Positions 1 through 13,440 of a stretch of 64,000 bases of DNA are shown here, in pieces; within the stretch, counting starts at the first letter, position 1; each line of letters begins with the position of its first letter. The position numbers and the translations under genes are program-made. The notes under the pieces are model-generated. The model was not told the DNA's origin. It did not search any database and saw only the letters and a program-made list of their open reading frames with translations. Origin of the DNA: Aquatica leii (lineage: Eukaryota; Arthropoda; Insecta; Coleoptera; Lampyridae); assembly GCA_035610365.1 (NCBI GenBank), contig CM069432.1:170064035-170128034 (forward strand), given 5' to 3'.

Positions 1-3000
1 TACAGATGTTAAAATAATGTACAGTTTCGTAAATTAGTCAAATTATTTTAATAAATAATTAACACCGCAAAAATAAGATAAATATGCAAAACAACTATTT
101 TTCGAGTACAATAATAAAATTTTTCACTCTAAACAACCGTATTGTGAAATTCAGCTCAAAAATGCATACAAAATAAGTTATTGATCATGTATAGAAACAA
201 ACCTGAGAATAAATTGATAACATAAACCTAAATTATGATTATTATGTTACTTTAGTAAAGTGATAACATTACCCGATTTAAAACATTATCCGTGATTCCG
301 ATAAGCGGCGAGCGCTGTAAGTAATTCATATGAAAATTTAAATCATTAATTTGGTTCTGAAGTCCGAATTTATTGCTCAAGATACATCTAAAGTGCTAAT
401 AAGCTTGTATATTTATATTTTATGTGCCTTTTGAGTAGTATAAAAAATAAACAAAGTAAATGAAACAAACCACTCAACCGATTATAATTTTATCGAAACG
501 TTTGCAGGATTTTATTCATTCTATATTTTGTTTATAAACAGAAATTCAAGTGTACGAATTATTTTTGCAAACTCAGATTTCCTTGCTTTACACGTATGTC
601 GAAACTAATAGCGCGTGTAAATAGCTTACTTGTGCCGCCATCATTTGCAATCTTTTAATAACAAAAAACGGTTTGAGGCTTTGCATTTAATTATTATCTT
701 GCTTCCACTATCGCCATCTAACATGACTAAAAAATCTATTTCCATATAAAGCTATCTCATTGTCTAACTATAATCGTCTATAATGTATATAAACAAGGGT
801 ATTACGATTAAAAATTATTACAAGCAATAAATTATTATCAAATTGTCTATTTTTTGAATTATTTATTAATTTTAGGTGGTTTTTGATTTACGTTATACTT
901 GTTAAAATGACCGTAGATTTCATCTATCATGTCACATTTCTATGTGAAATTAATTATCTTTGATTTTCTTGATCTTCTATTATTGCTGGTGAGCACTGTT
1001 TGTTTGACAACCAGTAATAATTCGCTATCATATTTGTGTTCAATTTTTGTGTCATTTTAGGATTTCTTTTATAAATTGATGATTGTTTACCTTTGTTGTA
1101 ATCGTTGAAAAAGTCTTTGTATGAATTAAATGGTAAAGATGTATTTAGTATTAAATTACGACGTGGTTATCAGTTAGTTATGGTACACGGGGTAGATTTT
1201 AAGAAGCTACTTTCTTAACGAACAACCTACACTACTCATTCTATGGAAGGAATTATTTTCAAATTTTCTAATACAAAACAAACTTATATAATACATGTAC
1301 TATATTTCAGTTTTCCTGCAATAGGATTCAAAAAACTTTTTTTACTACTACTACTAATTTTAATATACTACTAATTATTAATAATAAAATGGTTTTATCA
1401 AAATTGTAGAAGTTACATTTACAGGTGGGTTTCATTGATATTTATTTCTACAATGTTTGTTCAGATTTTTGATATTAGCCATGAGGTATTCATATATATT
1501 CGCATTTTATACTTAAGTTTTTAAAATTTATACATTAAATACGAAATTTAGAGTTGCTTATTAAACATTTTATTTTTGTAAAAATGATTCCGATTTATAC
1601 ATATAATAATGATTACGTCTCAACTTTTTGTTTATACTACAAATACGAAAGCAGCTGTTGTATTATTTTTACAGGAACAGAAATTTTCGCCGCTTTTCAG
1701 ATTATTTTATAGAACTTGAAACTGCTATTAAAGCACTTTTAGCTTAAAACACCCACTTTACAGTGGATGTTGCGAATATGTCTTGTAAATTGAATTGAAG
1801 GCATACGCTGACGAATGTCGTCTTTAATGCTATCATTTATTCATGTCTCTTATGCTAGCACTCCATCCTAACGCTTCCTACTATTAATAACCCACTTTTC
1901 GCTTCACCTTCTACAGACAGAATAAAATAAATAAAATATGCACTCATTTTTTTACATACGCATACGTGTGGTAGACGTTTTATCAAAATCTCAATAAGAA
2001 AAAAGATAAAAAAAGCTGTGATGTAAATAAGATTATATTTTATTGTGAATTCTTTAAAAGTTTCTGATCCTGATGTCCTTTTGGAAGAAGGATAACCAAT
2101 GTTTGCTTATAAGACATAATGTCAAACTTGGAAATGTCCCCTCGGATTCGGTTGAGCAGATACTCGTTCTTCCGAATGCATAAATAATAAATGGCGTATC
2201 AAATATTCATGTTTTAGCAATGTCTTGGTGTATAGATGTATCGAATGTCAATTGCAAAATTCAAAACTTGTTATTTATTTTATGTAAAAAATAAAAATAT
2301 GTTAAGCTTGACTCTTGAAACAAGTTTGTGAAATATATACGTTTGTGCATCCATTTACCTATATACATTTTTTTTTAACTTTTCGTTGGTGATATATCTT
2401 AGCAAATTGGACGTGATGATCCTCATTTATTGCCATCTAAATCACGGAGTGGATTCTATAGATTTTGATCTCTAAAACTACTTCGAAATATTAGTGGACC
2501 TTAATAAAGCAAATCCTATCGAAACTTTATGGGGAGTTGAGTAAGTTAATAATTGCAGTAACGGAATTCTCTATTATCACAGGTCTATTAATTACTTAAG
2601 GGCTTGATTTATAAGGTGAAAGGGTTCTAAAAAATTAAAAAAGTTTATATACACGGAGGCTGTTAATTTGGTTGACAAACTAAAATTTATTTTTATTTTC
2701 TAAACGGAAAAATGCATTAATTTACACTTTTGTAATTTCAGAACTGTATTTTTTTGTATTTTCAAAGTTGTCTTTAGCTCTAACTTATATTATAAGAATA
2801 AAATGAATGGAAAGATTTATTTAAAATACGTTGACTAATAGATCTTGTAGTTTTATCCCGTTATCCCGTTTTTCATGCGTACATTTTTTTAACCTGACAT
2901 TTAAATTGGATTTTTTACAAATATAAAGCGAATTACAGAAATAACTTTTAATAAATTCGTTTTTACTAAATAATTACTGATTTTGGTAGAGTTGAAATTT

Positions 3001-5689
3001 TTGTCTAGAAAAAAAATACAAGTATGTGTTTAATTTTTTATTTTGTATTTTATAGAACTTTCTTTTATTAATATTCTTAAAACTTATAGGAATTTTGTGT
3101 ATTCGGATAATTTTATGGTACTACGTTTTTGTGCTAGGAAAAATTCTATTTTCAATTTTTTTCTTAATGAAAATGCGACCCTTTTAGAATGCGAAAAAAT
3201 ATTAGTTTGGAAATGTGTTGAACACATTACTTGTAATGTTGTTTCACTCATATTGACAGTTTATCTAAAAAGTAACAAGTAAATTTTATAATTCTGTTTG
3301 TTTTTTTAATTTTACTACTTTACTTATGAGTAAAATAAAAATCGTATATCATCCGATTAACAGTATGAAAAAACCTGTAGTTTTTTCATACTGTTTTATA
3401 CTATTGTCTAACAGTATTATTGTGTAGGATTTTATTAAAGAAACGTAATTAATAGACATGAAGATTCAGTACAGTACAAGTACAATGGCTGGTAAATTGC
3501 ATAATAATTAGAAGATTATCAAGTCGTACTATTCTAGATTACCGATATGTTTATAGATTACTTTTAAAAAAATGTTGAAACAGTTTACCCCAAAAACAAT
3601 CACTTTTAGCTTTCTGCGGCCACAGACATTGAAAAGATCGAATAAATGGGTAAATACGTAATAAATAGATAAAAACAAATATACTACACTGGATTGCTAA
3701 CTTAAGCTGTACGTAAGAATTGATTTCAAAATGGGTTATTTGTAGAGTAGGCGAAAAGTAGGGATATTAAAATTTAAATGCTTTTAAAGACAACTTAAAA
3801 ATTTACGTTACGTGACTTAATCGTCTTTTATTCTGCGTTCATTCACAATGTAGTATATTAATATTAGTATAGTAGAGTTAAACATTCGTAGTCAAAAGGT
3901 TAAAACAAACAAAATCATCATTAAACTAACGGAGTAAATTCGAAAATTTGGAGCGTGAAAGATAAAACTAAGATTATACGCTTTTACGTTATGAAATTTT
4001 AGTTAATTAAATAATAAACAGTCGGAAATGTTTGTAAAAATGTTTTTCTAAACATAAAACTTACAAAATTCTTAAAACTACTATTAAATTTGCAAAAATT
4101 TAAGACAATTCAACGCGTATTGACAAAATGTGATGCTAGACGTAATTGTTGAAAATTGTTCAAAAGTAGTAAATAGTTGAAACTTTTTGTTATGTATGAA
4201 ATATGCTATTAGAACTTTTAGTATTTATTTAATTTGTACATTGTCGTGCTATCCTCTCAGGCACAGAATATTAGTCATACATTCGTCAAAAATTAGTCTG
4301 AATGCTCTATTGCTGTTTCTATAAAGGAAATTTATAAAATATAATTTTCTATTTCAGCATGACTAAGTAATTATAAACATTAACAAAAGTTATTTCTTTT
4401 TTTTTAATTCCTAATGATTCTAGAAAATTCCAATTGCTTTTGTTGCACTTATAACAATTTTTTATAATTATGATATAAGAGTATCTATTTATAATCGTTT
4501 AAAAACAGAATTGGTATATAGTTTTCATTAAAAATATTGTCGTGGCGTTCCTTAATTTGAAAAACTTATGTCATTAATTACATTGTTATTGACTGTAATT
4601 ACTAACTGCAAGTAAAATTTCTTATTTTACACATTTTTGATTAATTTATGTTAATTTTGCAATTTTGCCTTTTTTAGTTAATAATATTAAATACATATTG
4701 TTTTTCTGTTTTATCTTTAAAAAGATTTATCTTAAAATGTTATGTATCATAATTATTTGAAAATGTAAAATGACTTTGGCTTGCAAGAGGTAGTTTTTGA
4801 ACAACAGTACTTTATGGAATTTACACTAATTACATGTCATTAGAAAAATTCATTTGTTGAAACAAGCAGCGACCTGTATGAATGAATGAATTGGCAGGTA
4901 TGTATCATAAACCTTTAATTAATAACGATTGCAAAAAAAAATTCTTTTCGTCAATGACACTTTTTTTTATTGTAGCAATCGCGTTCAGTTTTAGCTGCAT
5001 ACTAGCAAGAATGTTTTAAGTTAAAGCGTTTCTGTGTATTACAATGGTAAGTGGTTTTATTTATTTTACGAATTAACTCTATACGCTGAAATGCAATGTT
5101 ATAACTCACAAGAGATAATTTTAAATTAAAAAAAAGTTGATTTTAGTACAATTTGTTTTTACTTTTCGATTAAAGTATTTGTCGGTTTAAAATTTACATT
5201 AAAATGTAAAAATATTTTTATTTAAATTTTAGTGATTTTTAAGTTTGATAACTTATTTTAGTTTTTGTTTAAACTAACACCTCGTTTAAAAAGAAGCAGT
5301 TGATACGTTCAAGTAACATTAATCTTTCTTAAGGAATTTGTAGTTATTTTCTTGAATTTATTTCTTTTTCTTTTACTAATTTGCATACAACAACAGTTTT
5401 TGTGCTACTTTTCTTATAACAACCATTGCCTTTTTAGACAAAAAATTTTAATAAGCGATTATTTACAGAGTACTGAGAGTAAGCGAGAAAGAATATGAAA
5501 GTACCGATCAGTACAGAAATTCCGAACAACGCCAACACGACGGTTACTGTAGAAATGGTATAATTAGATGCTGTAGAAAAAAATGATATAATTATCAATT
5601 ATATGTTAATAAAATTTAAAAACAAATTACAATAAATTTCACAAGTCAATCTAGTAGTTCAATAATTAAAAAACCAATTGTAAACAATT
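1..5689. other. AT-rich stretch without recognisable gene
   Basis: I see no recognisable gene, tRNA or transposon protein here. The open frames present are short and AT-driven. One of 79 codons at 3043-3282 follows a pyrimidine-rich tract ending in AG, but it resembles nothing I know. The only clear structure is the small hairpin at 3361-3393. Confidence 0.6.
3361..3393. repeat. Perfect 14-bp-arm hairpin
   Basis: The arms at 3361-3374 and 3380-3393 are perfect inverse complements separated by a 5-base loop. The run of A in one arm and T in the other makes it look like a short fold-back or slippage product. No function can be assigned. Confidence 0.6.
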
Positions 5690-5767
5690 GACCGTGTAAC
5701 GTTAACAAACTCGCCGGTTTGTAACCGAATAAGCCCTGGTTCGAATCCAAGTACTAGCAGCTTTTTT
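5690..5767 (+). pseudogene. tRNA-like remnant with B box and T run
   Basis: The sequence contains a good pol III B box (GGTTCGAATCC at 5738-5748), an anticodon-arm-like segment around 5713-5726 with TGT in the loop, and a T6 run at 5762-5767 like a pol III terminator. The A-box half is poor and the acceptor ends do not pair well. I read it as a decayed tRNA (Thr-like) or the head of a tRNA-derived SINE rather than a working tRNA. An AATAAATAAAT tail follows directly. Confidence 0.3.
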
Positions 5768-5826
5768 AAAATAAATAAATATTTGCTTTCTCACTCAAAC
5801 TGTCAGTCCTTATGAAGCATAAAAAA

Positions 5827-5926
5827 TTACCAGTTATGCGATGACGTAAAATGAAAAAAGAAGAAATGTGAGAGAGTTACCGGTTGTGTCATGACGTAAA
5901 ATAAAAAAGGAGAGAAAATGTAAGAA
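5827..5926. repeat. Two 50-bp imperfect tandem units with TGACGTAA
   Basis: Units at 5827-5876 and 5877-5926 both begin TTACC and carry TGACGTAA (5842-5849 and 5892-5899), followed by purine-rich sequence. TGACGTAA matches the general CRE/bZIP half-site type. That it binds a factor is only a possibility; a simple tandem duplication explains it equally well. Confidence 0.6.
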
Positions 5927-8900
5927 AGAAAAAAAAATTATTGCGAGAGAGAAAAAAAACTTTCTCAAAAGTAACTTGTCTACGTTTCCTCCGGGGTCAG
6001 TAATGACGAAAGTGAAAGTTCAAAGTTGCGTCGTCCATATTCTACTTGTATGATTACTTCTTAAATTAGTTTTTGTAATCAATATGGATTTATTGTTTTT
6101 AAGATATAACTAACGTTATTGTTATCAGGTATTGGACAAATAATATCTATTATACGCTTAAAATATAAAATGCAAATAGATGCTTACTGAAATCAAAATT
6201 TAAGCAAGATGCATCTTGCTTTGTCTGTTTCTGCTAGCTGACTATCTAACAATGTTTTAAGGAATTGAGATTTTTTTTCTGTTTTTAAATCTACTAGGTT
6301 TTTTCTTCTCCCGTTGCACAGTAAAAAGTATAGTGATTACTAAATGTCGTATAACTAACTATTCAAAGATGTATTTATCTTGAATTATGTACTAAACATT
6401 AGTATTTATCGCCTACAGTACATTTAAAGTTTATGTATGTAACTGTCAGTTTTTCTAATTTAAATAAGTATTTATAATTTAATGAACTAGAGCAAGGCTT
6501 TAATTGTTTTAGCACCTTCGAAGAGTGTATATTTAGACTGGTCACAGCAATTTATACACGAATAAATCGTAAGAAAAAAGTATATAATTTATACGGCGTA
6601 AATAAACTTACTAGATTAGTTTTTTTTTAATTTTTATGTTACTTACTCTAGGGTTTTACTTAATGTCTTTTTATTGTCTATTGTTAATTTTCTTTTCTGT
6701 GATAATGTAAGGTTCAGTAACTTAGAATGATTTTTTAAATGTATATTATGTCTAGCTATACATTCTTGTAGCAAATTGTTCATGATCCGATCCTGATCAC
6801 ATTAAAAATAAATTAATTAAACGATATATAAAACTCGTTTGCTTACAAACCTGTTGTTTGGACGAAAATTGAAAATAAGTTTTGTGGGGGGCTTTCTTTT
6901 AATATAAGAAATTTTGGTGCAACTTGATTTAGAGTCCATCTAAATTCACACCCTTAATAAGAACAAATTCGATTAAGCTGTTTATTTTAAAAAGTTGCTA
7001 CTTTTTCATATATACATGATTACACGTTTATTTTTTATAGACACGTCGAATGCAAGATATCGTGTGCCAACGTCGGTTGTGGTGTTTGAAACGTGCCAAG
7101 GGAACGATATACCTCGTTTTTTATTACAATACATTGCTGCTGTGATCGTTTGCATGCACTTTTGGTCTCTTGTGACATCTTATCTCATAATGGGACCAGA
7201 AGATGCGCGCCTTCATATCGTATATAAAAAAGTTTTAGAAATTATGAAACTTTTTTACTTGAAATTTTTTTAAGAAACCCTAACGGTGTTCTTGTTTAAT
7301 TGAAGAACGTTCAAACATAATGTTACTGCTAATGGTTGTAGTTATCCGATGGAATCGAATTTAAAGTTAGAAAGTTGACGAGTCGCTTCTGCTTTTTACG
7401 GGCAACTAAAAAGAAATAGGCACGCATGTGTTTTTAATACCTTGCATCACGATTTGGATTTACATAATGGTAGAATAAGTAGTCGATATCGTAACTGTGC
7501 GTTGTAAGGTTGTGACTGTCGAATTTCTTACGTATCATGATACAATATGAGGTCTTTATAATGCCCCAATTTGCACGAAAGTCTATTATATATAAAAAAT
7601 TCTGTTATATCCGACATTTTTGTTCTATCGCGATAGAATATGACGGGTTTATTATACTCATAACTTCTTATGCCTTTGAATAAATTAGAAGTTTCTCTTT
7701 TACTAGTTCGATAAAGTATGCATAAGATATATTTTATCTTTCACTTACGCTTTGTAAGTAGAAAGATGAAATTGTTGAGAAGCTTAAACCATTTGTGTTT
7801 TTAGAGAAACGTTCCCTTCCAAAATGAATTGAAATTAAGAAACACATGTATTTAAAATTTATTAGAAACATGTATGTAATTTGAATGACATACGTTGTTT
7901 ATCGGATATCAGGAATCTACTGAAAATTATTCTAATGGCATTCAATCGAGGATATAGCGGTATCTACTTTAATTCGAGTATTCTGAAAGAAAAAATCAAG
8001 ATTTTTTAAATAAGGTCGATTTGCTAGTAACAAATTCAAATACTACTTATGCTTTGTGAATGTTTGACGCAAGTCTGGAGCTTGATTGAACTTAGATAAT
8101 TTTAAACATTTGCGACAGTTTCGTTGTGTTCCAATACTAGCTTACCAAGCTTTACTTTGAAAAAGGTGTTATATCTTGTAGAATTTGAAGTTGTCGTAAA
8201 TTTGTAAAATATGTACTAAACGTGCAAATAATATTTTAATCAAAAAATGTAAAATTATTACTGCTTTAAGTTCAAAGTATAAATAATACTTTAGCAATCG
8301 ATACGGAATATTTTTGCTCATTAAAAAAGAAATATGCGTTTTTGCAACAAACGTAACTTATTTTATTAAAAAAAAGGTATATAACAAAAGAAATGGTTTA
8401 ATAACGTAATCGATTATTAAAATATTGAAGGCAATATTAGCAATTTAAAATTAGGCCAATAATACATTGGTGTTATTTTGTTAGAAAATTGTTGGTGTAA
8501 TATGTAGTGAATATGTAATTATAAATTTAATTGAACAAATAAATTTATATTCTTGTGATACATGGAATTTGTCATTAAGTATTAGCAAAATCGTAGTTTT
8601 TTTATTTGAATCATATGGTAATTATGAATTCTAATATTTTTTGTTTTTACTTTCCTTTGTCCTGATTTATCAGAAACAAAGATTTGGGTGGTATTTCTTG
8701 TTTTTTTAAGTTTGATGGCTAATGCGTATATTTTGGTTTTATTTGACGACATTATCAAGGAGTTGTTTACGAGCAATTTATACGTAGTATTAATGGTAAT
8801 AAACGAAAAGAATATGACGGCAATTACGGGATCTAACGGCTAGATTTTAAAATTTAGTCAACTGATGTGCTACTTTTATGTTTATTTAAACGTAGCAATT

Positions 8901-9181
8901 GATGTGCGTATAAATATTTATATCTTTCGAAGTAATTTATCCAGTTCATTGGCACAAGATATTTTTACTGAAAATAAATTTAACAGTGTAGAACTACGTG
9001 TAGAACAAAACCTTACATGCTGTGATATGCGATCTGTAAATTATTGTGCAATCACTTGTGAACTAGAAATAATCGTAAAAAATCTATTAACTTCTATTTT
9101 GGGAAAGTAAAACGTTTTTTTTTTTACTTTTGACATTTTAAAGTTATATTTTTTTAACTTGAGGCTAAATTAAATTTAACC
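5927..9181. other. AT-rich stretch without recognisable gene
   Basis: After a purine-rich run (5927-5965) I see no known gene or repeat. A somewhat GC-richer open frame of 90 codons lies at 7004-7273 (plus strand), with a hydrophobic middle. It resembles no family I recognise and has no visible splice or promoter context. Confidence 0.5.
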
Positions 9182-9232
9182 AATTTCATTAATCCTACGT
9201 CAGTTTGTGATTGACGTAGGCATAATGAAATT
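9182..9232. repeat. Inverted repeat, 21-bp arms
   Basis: Arms at 9182-9202 and 9212-9232 pair with two mismatches around a 9-base loop, with CCTACGTCA at the loop end. It may be the remains of a small MITE or a chance fold-back. Confidence 0.55.
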
Positions 9233-11419
9233 AAAATAGAAAATCGTTTTTTTTGCATATTACAGGAAAATGCATTTGTCTATACTTTTTCATTTAGAAG
9301 TGGTCGTTTTTTCATTTGCTAACTTTTTTCTACGTGAAAATACATATTGTTACAATATTTTTATTACATTAGCTTTCTATACCACTTAACTGTTTTATTA
9401 TAATTATTTTTTTTATATTCTATATTTCTGTGCGCTTTTATATCATCTGTATTATTTTATCGTTTACCAGTACAAGCACAAACAAGTAAAAAACGGTCTA
9501 GTTTCTGTAATAATAAATATAATACGCTAAATCAAGAATGAAAATGAGATATATGCATTGCTATTCAACTACCTACATTATGTTGAAACTTGGAATTATT
9601 CTATTAGGACACTTCAATTGGTGTATTTTAAACGTGGATACCGTTCTATCTTTTTGTTTTTATTTTTCTATATAGTTTTTTCTCTCTTGCGTACTTTTAG
9701 AAGTGCAAATTATAATACGTTATATTTACGTTTTTATGCATTATTATTATATACATTATATGTACATTAGTTGTCTGTTTTATAAACATTGTTCGTTATT
9801 TTGTTTTATAGAAGTTAATATTAAATTTTAAATCAAATACATCGCATGATTTGTAATTATTTATTTAGATCAATCTACACGGAGAGAAATATTATGCTGA
9901 ATTTAATCATTACAATTTCATATTTAAAGCATTTGCTTTTTTTCTAAAATTGATTCACATTCAAATAAAATTAAACCTACATGTTCTAAAACTTAAATTA
10001 AATTTCTTATTGCAATCCAAACATGTTTTTATTAAATCATTCATAATTATAATGATACAAGTAAAAAATTTTTGTTAAAATTAAGACTACAAATTGATCA
10101 AATTCAACTAATTATTATAAGAAATCATATCAGCGATTAAAGTACGTAATAAATTACTACGAAACCACAAGTAGGCATTTCAAGTAAGCATTTATGTTAT
10201 CACTATTTGTTCCACGCTGGTCTAAAATAAGGTATCAGCAATTTAATTTACGTTAAGGTTTGCAATATGTGCTAAACTTTTTGCTAAAGCTGTGGCAAAG
10301 ATAATATACGTGTACCGTGACTCCGACAGTTTTTTGTTTGGAACTATACGACGTGGATCTATCATTTTATAACAAGTTGCTTGCAGCATATAATCTATAA
10401 CTCACTACATCAATTAGTGAATTATTGGAAACTATCAAAAACTTACAAGTAAGTATTGACTCTGATTTTGAATATTGTTCACTGCCGTTATATGTTAGAA
10501 TTATGTCGCAAAGCTTGCACATTTTTTGTCATGTATGACTTAGTTTTTTGCAATGAAATGAAATTATCGTGCATTTGCTTTTCTTTTAGAACAAGAAATT
10601 GATATTACATCCCTTGTGTGCCTAACGGAAAATAATTTTGACATATTGAGGAAGGTGAATTTGGGTTGATTGTAAAGTTTAGTAGTTGGAGAACCCTTTG
10701 ACAGAAAAAAATAACTTTCCAAAAGTTACAAGAAGATGATTTAACTCGGATGGTGTAGATTCGACTAGTATTCTAAGTGTTACATACTATTAATGCTGAT
10801 GCGTGTACATTTTGGTGTCAAGGACAGTATCATTTGGATCGGTAATATTATCTACCAATAATTATAAATTTTAATGTAGATTAAACCATAAACTGTAGTG
10901 ATGATAAAAATATAGCACATTTACTTTGAATTTAGCAAATAAATACGTTTAAACTATGTGTATATTTACTGAAATCATTCATACCCTGAAGCTGCACAAA
11001 AGCAAACATTATGACACTGCGCGCTTAAATTAATACGAAGTGTTATTACTATTAAACCTATTTATGATAAAACACAACAATCAACAGAGATAAGAAAAAG
11101 CAGTACTTGTCATAACTATGGTTCTTCTCTACGATCACATTAAGCAACTTTTGAATGATAAAAGAAAACAATGTTTTCTTAAATTGATATATTATAAAAT
11201 CTATACAATTCTTTTTCAAAATATTTGTTGTAATAAAATGAAAGCTTTATTTAAGCGTACATCGGCATGACTCAAAACCAACAGCCTATTTGCATGAAAT
11301 ATAGCTGTTTTTGCTTTATTACAGTAAACTTTTCTCTCCGTGTAATGATGGTTCTCGTTTGTTCCGGTAATGACTTTTGAAATGCACAATAAAGATGTAA
11401 ATGATATCAATTCATTGAT
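9233..11419. other. AT-rich stretch without recognisable gene
   Basis: No gene, RNA or transposon motif is visible. Open frames, for example 9558-9770, have extreme AT-driven composition (F, L, Y, I) and look like chance. Confidence 0.55.
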
Positions 11420-12590
11420 TTAATCTTGTTTTTTCTGATCCTCATCAGACCACTCACATGAGCCTTCATCTGATAGTCGTTGACATTAAATGTTAAAGAT
11501 TCACAATAACTGTCCATTATGTGCTCTTTTTCTGTATATCCTTCTTAATGTTTTTAACAGGCCGAGATACTTCTGACCATTCCTTTAAACCTACACTTGC
11601 ATTTTTTTCTTTTACCAAAGACTCCACTTTATTTAATTGAAATGCGACATTACTGATTCGAACTCAATTCTTAGTAATATCTCAAATTTTTTTAATAGGG
11701 TTTAATTTCGGGCGATAAGGAGATAATTGACATACAGTGTTAACGCAATTTAACTGCGTATTAGAACGCTAGGGATGCCGGTGGTGTGTAAGAAGGTGCT
11801 CTTCTTTTTGGTCTATCGCTGTAATCATAGACGACGAGCATTAAAATGAATTTATGTTACAAGTAAATGTGATTCATTTTTGTATTAAATAATATAAATA
11901 GTGAAATAAAACGTTAAGTGTACGCACAAAATCAAGTTGCGTCTTATTTACTTACGCAAAAATACAATTCAACGAAATAAAATTACCTATTCGTTAATGG
12001 TGTCAAAGTGCAGAAAAGATTTAAAACAAAGAATTAGCGATTAATTCCAACAAATTCCTTAACATGCAGTATGTCTATATTTAGCAAATAATGCATCAAC
12101 AGAGTATTGCTTACTGCTAGACTTATTCATTAATACTAAATTATACAGTTCTGCACTTATAGATTTTTTTCGTACGTAATCCCATCTCTATTTAGTCACA
12201 ATTTTATGTCTGCTTTTCTACTATTGAACTCGTGAGTTTTAACTGCTAAAACGTTATGTTAATTGGCATTATCCATAACCACTATAAATTTTTTTGGAAG
12301 ATTGGGAATTAATTGATGTTCCAAATAACGATTATAATTTTTAAAATTTATTTCGTCATGATAGTCTACTTATTTTACCAGATTACTAGTGCATTATTAA
12401 CAAATCTATCATTACCACCAGCTTTTACGACAATTAACCGTTTATCCTGAGATATGATACATTTCGGCCCATGATTTGATTTATTTGATAAGATACTTAG
12501 TTTTTGCTCGTATGTATGATACCTGTAAATTTCGCACATCATGACGTTCCATCAAGAAAGGACAATTGTCAGTGGTTTTTTGGCATCTAA
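11420..12590 (-). pseudogene. Decayed DDE transposase, long-spacer type
   Basis: Minus-strand translation in changing frames gives a collinear series of motifs. LMERHDV lies near 12550, a KRLIVVKAGG block near 12430 and IPNLPKKFIVVMDNAN (second catalytic Asp) near 12290. SPYRPKLNPI (end of the Asp-to-Glu segment) lies near 11710 and an acidic LSDEGSCEWSDEDQ tail near 11430. These belong to an arthropod DDE endonuclease family in which the second Asp and the LNPIE glutamate are far apart (about 80 residues), unlike classic DD34E Tc1. Many stops and frameshifts make this a dead copy; the expected Glu after LNPI reads as Lys. A second copy of the same family is at 32267-32940. I could not find convincing terminal inverted repeats. 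Confidence 0.7.
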
Positions 12591-12889
12591 AAGAAATAAA
12601 TATTTAACCATGCTGTAATCAAACCAAAATCGTAACAAGATCAATTTCAACAAACATTTTACTGACTTGTAACTCAATAGTACAGACCGCAGTTTTGGAA
12701 AAAATATTAATAGACTTGAGAAACAATAATAAGAGCAAATAAATAAACGGAAACAAATCAAAACAAAATGACAATCACTGTTTGATGTTTTTAGTTTGAT
12801 CTATAAATCGTTTCATCGCATAAAATTTCTATCAATCGTACTTGCGCCAATTTTGAGATATGCGCAAGGATCATTTCCATTCAACCTTC

Positions 12890-13440
12890 CGTGTTAAAGT
12901 TCCTTGTAACGTCACAAAGCCCTCCTATCCTTCTACGGAGTTTAGAATCTGGCTTGGTTCACAAGTTGATTACCTAACTCTGTAGTGGTTCTTTGTTAGA
13001 TTTTCGTTTGCTTTCTCAAGTTATCGTTTTCTTTTTTACCTTTTCAGAGTTTGGATTATGGCTTGTTTTACAAGTTGATAACTTAATAAGAAAAGTGTTT
13101 TATACCTCCTAATGCGTGATTCAACTAAGATTGGTAAACCCTAAAGGGTTTACCAATCTTAGTTGATAACTTAACTTTTGAGAAGTTCTTAGTTAGATTT
13201 TGGTTGCTTGCTTGAGTTTTGTGATTTATCTCACGCCCTGATGAAGCCTCTTACGAAGGTGGGCAACGTTGGCAACTTCGGTTACAACAATAATACGGTC
13301 CAAACCCGGAAGACATTTTTATCATAGCATAAAAACCTCCTATCCTGTTGACCAACAGCTTCCACATCAACCGAATGTCAGCATTTTAACGGATGAATAG
13401 ATTGTGCGAACCAGGGCGGCTTAGGATTTGTTAAGACCTA
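12890..13440 (+). mobile_element. Penelope-like element end region
   Basis: This looks like the terminal region of a Penelope-like retroelement. A CTGATGA motif (13238-13244) is followed by a GCC/GGC stem and AACGTTGG, the arrangement common at ends of such elements. It runs into GGTCCAAACCCGGAAGAC (13297-13314), which recurs at 22.7 and 48.4 kb. Upstream are two degenerate copies of a block with CAAGTTGAT and GGTTCTTTGTTAGATTTT-like text (12940-13020, 13050-13210), and CCTCCTATCCT occurs on both sides (12921, 13328). No reverse transcriptase is preserved here. Assignment to Penelope-like rests on these end features only. Confidence 0.45.
13121..13166. repeat. Perfect 46-bp palindrome
   Basis: Arms of 22 bases (13121-13142 and 13145-13166) are exact inverse complements with only two bases between them. 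It sits inside the Penelope-like end region, between its degenerate tandem blocks, and may be part of that element's end structure. Confidence 0.75.

Noticed and set aside
3043-3282. 79-codon open frame preceded by a pyrimidine tract and AG
   Set aside because: No known motif, AT-driven composition, and no matching donor or further exon nearby.
8865-9770. Open frames at 8865-9110 and 9558-9770
   Set aside because: Dominated by F, L, Y, I, N and K, as expected from chance in AT-rich DNA; no motif.
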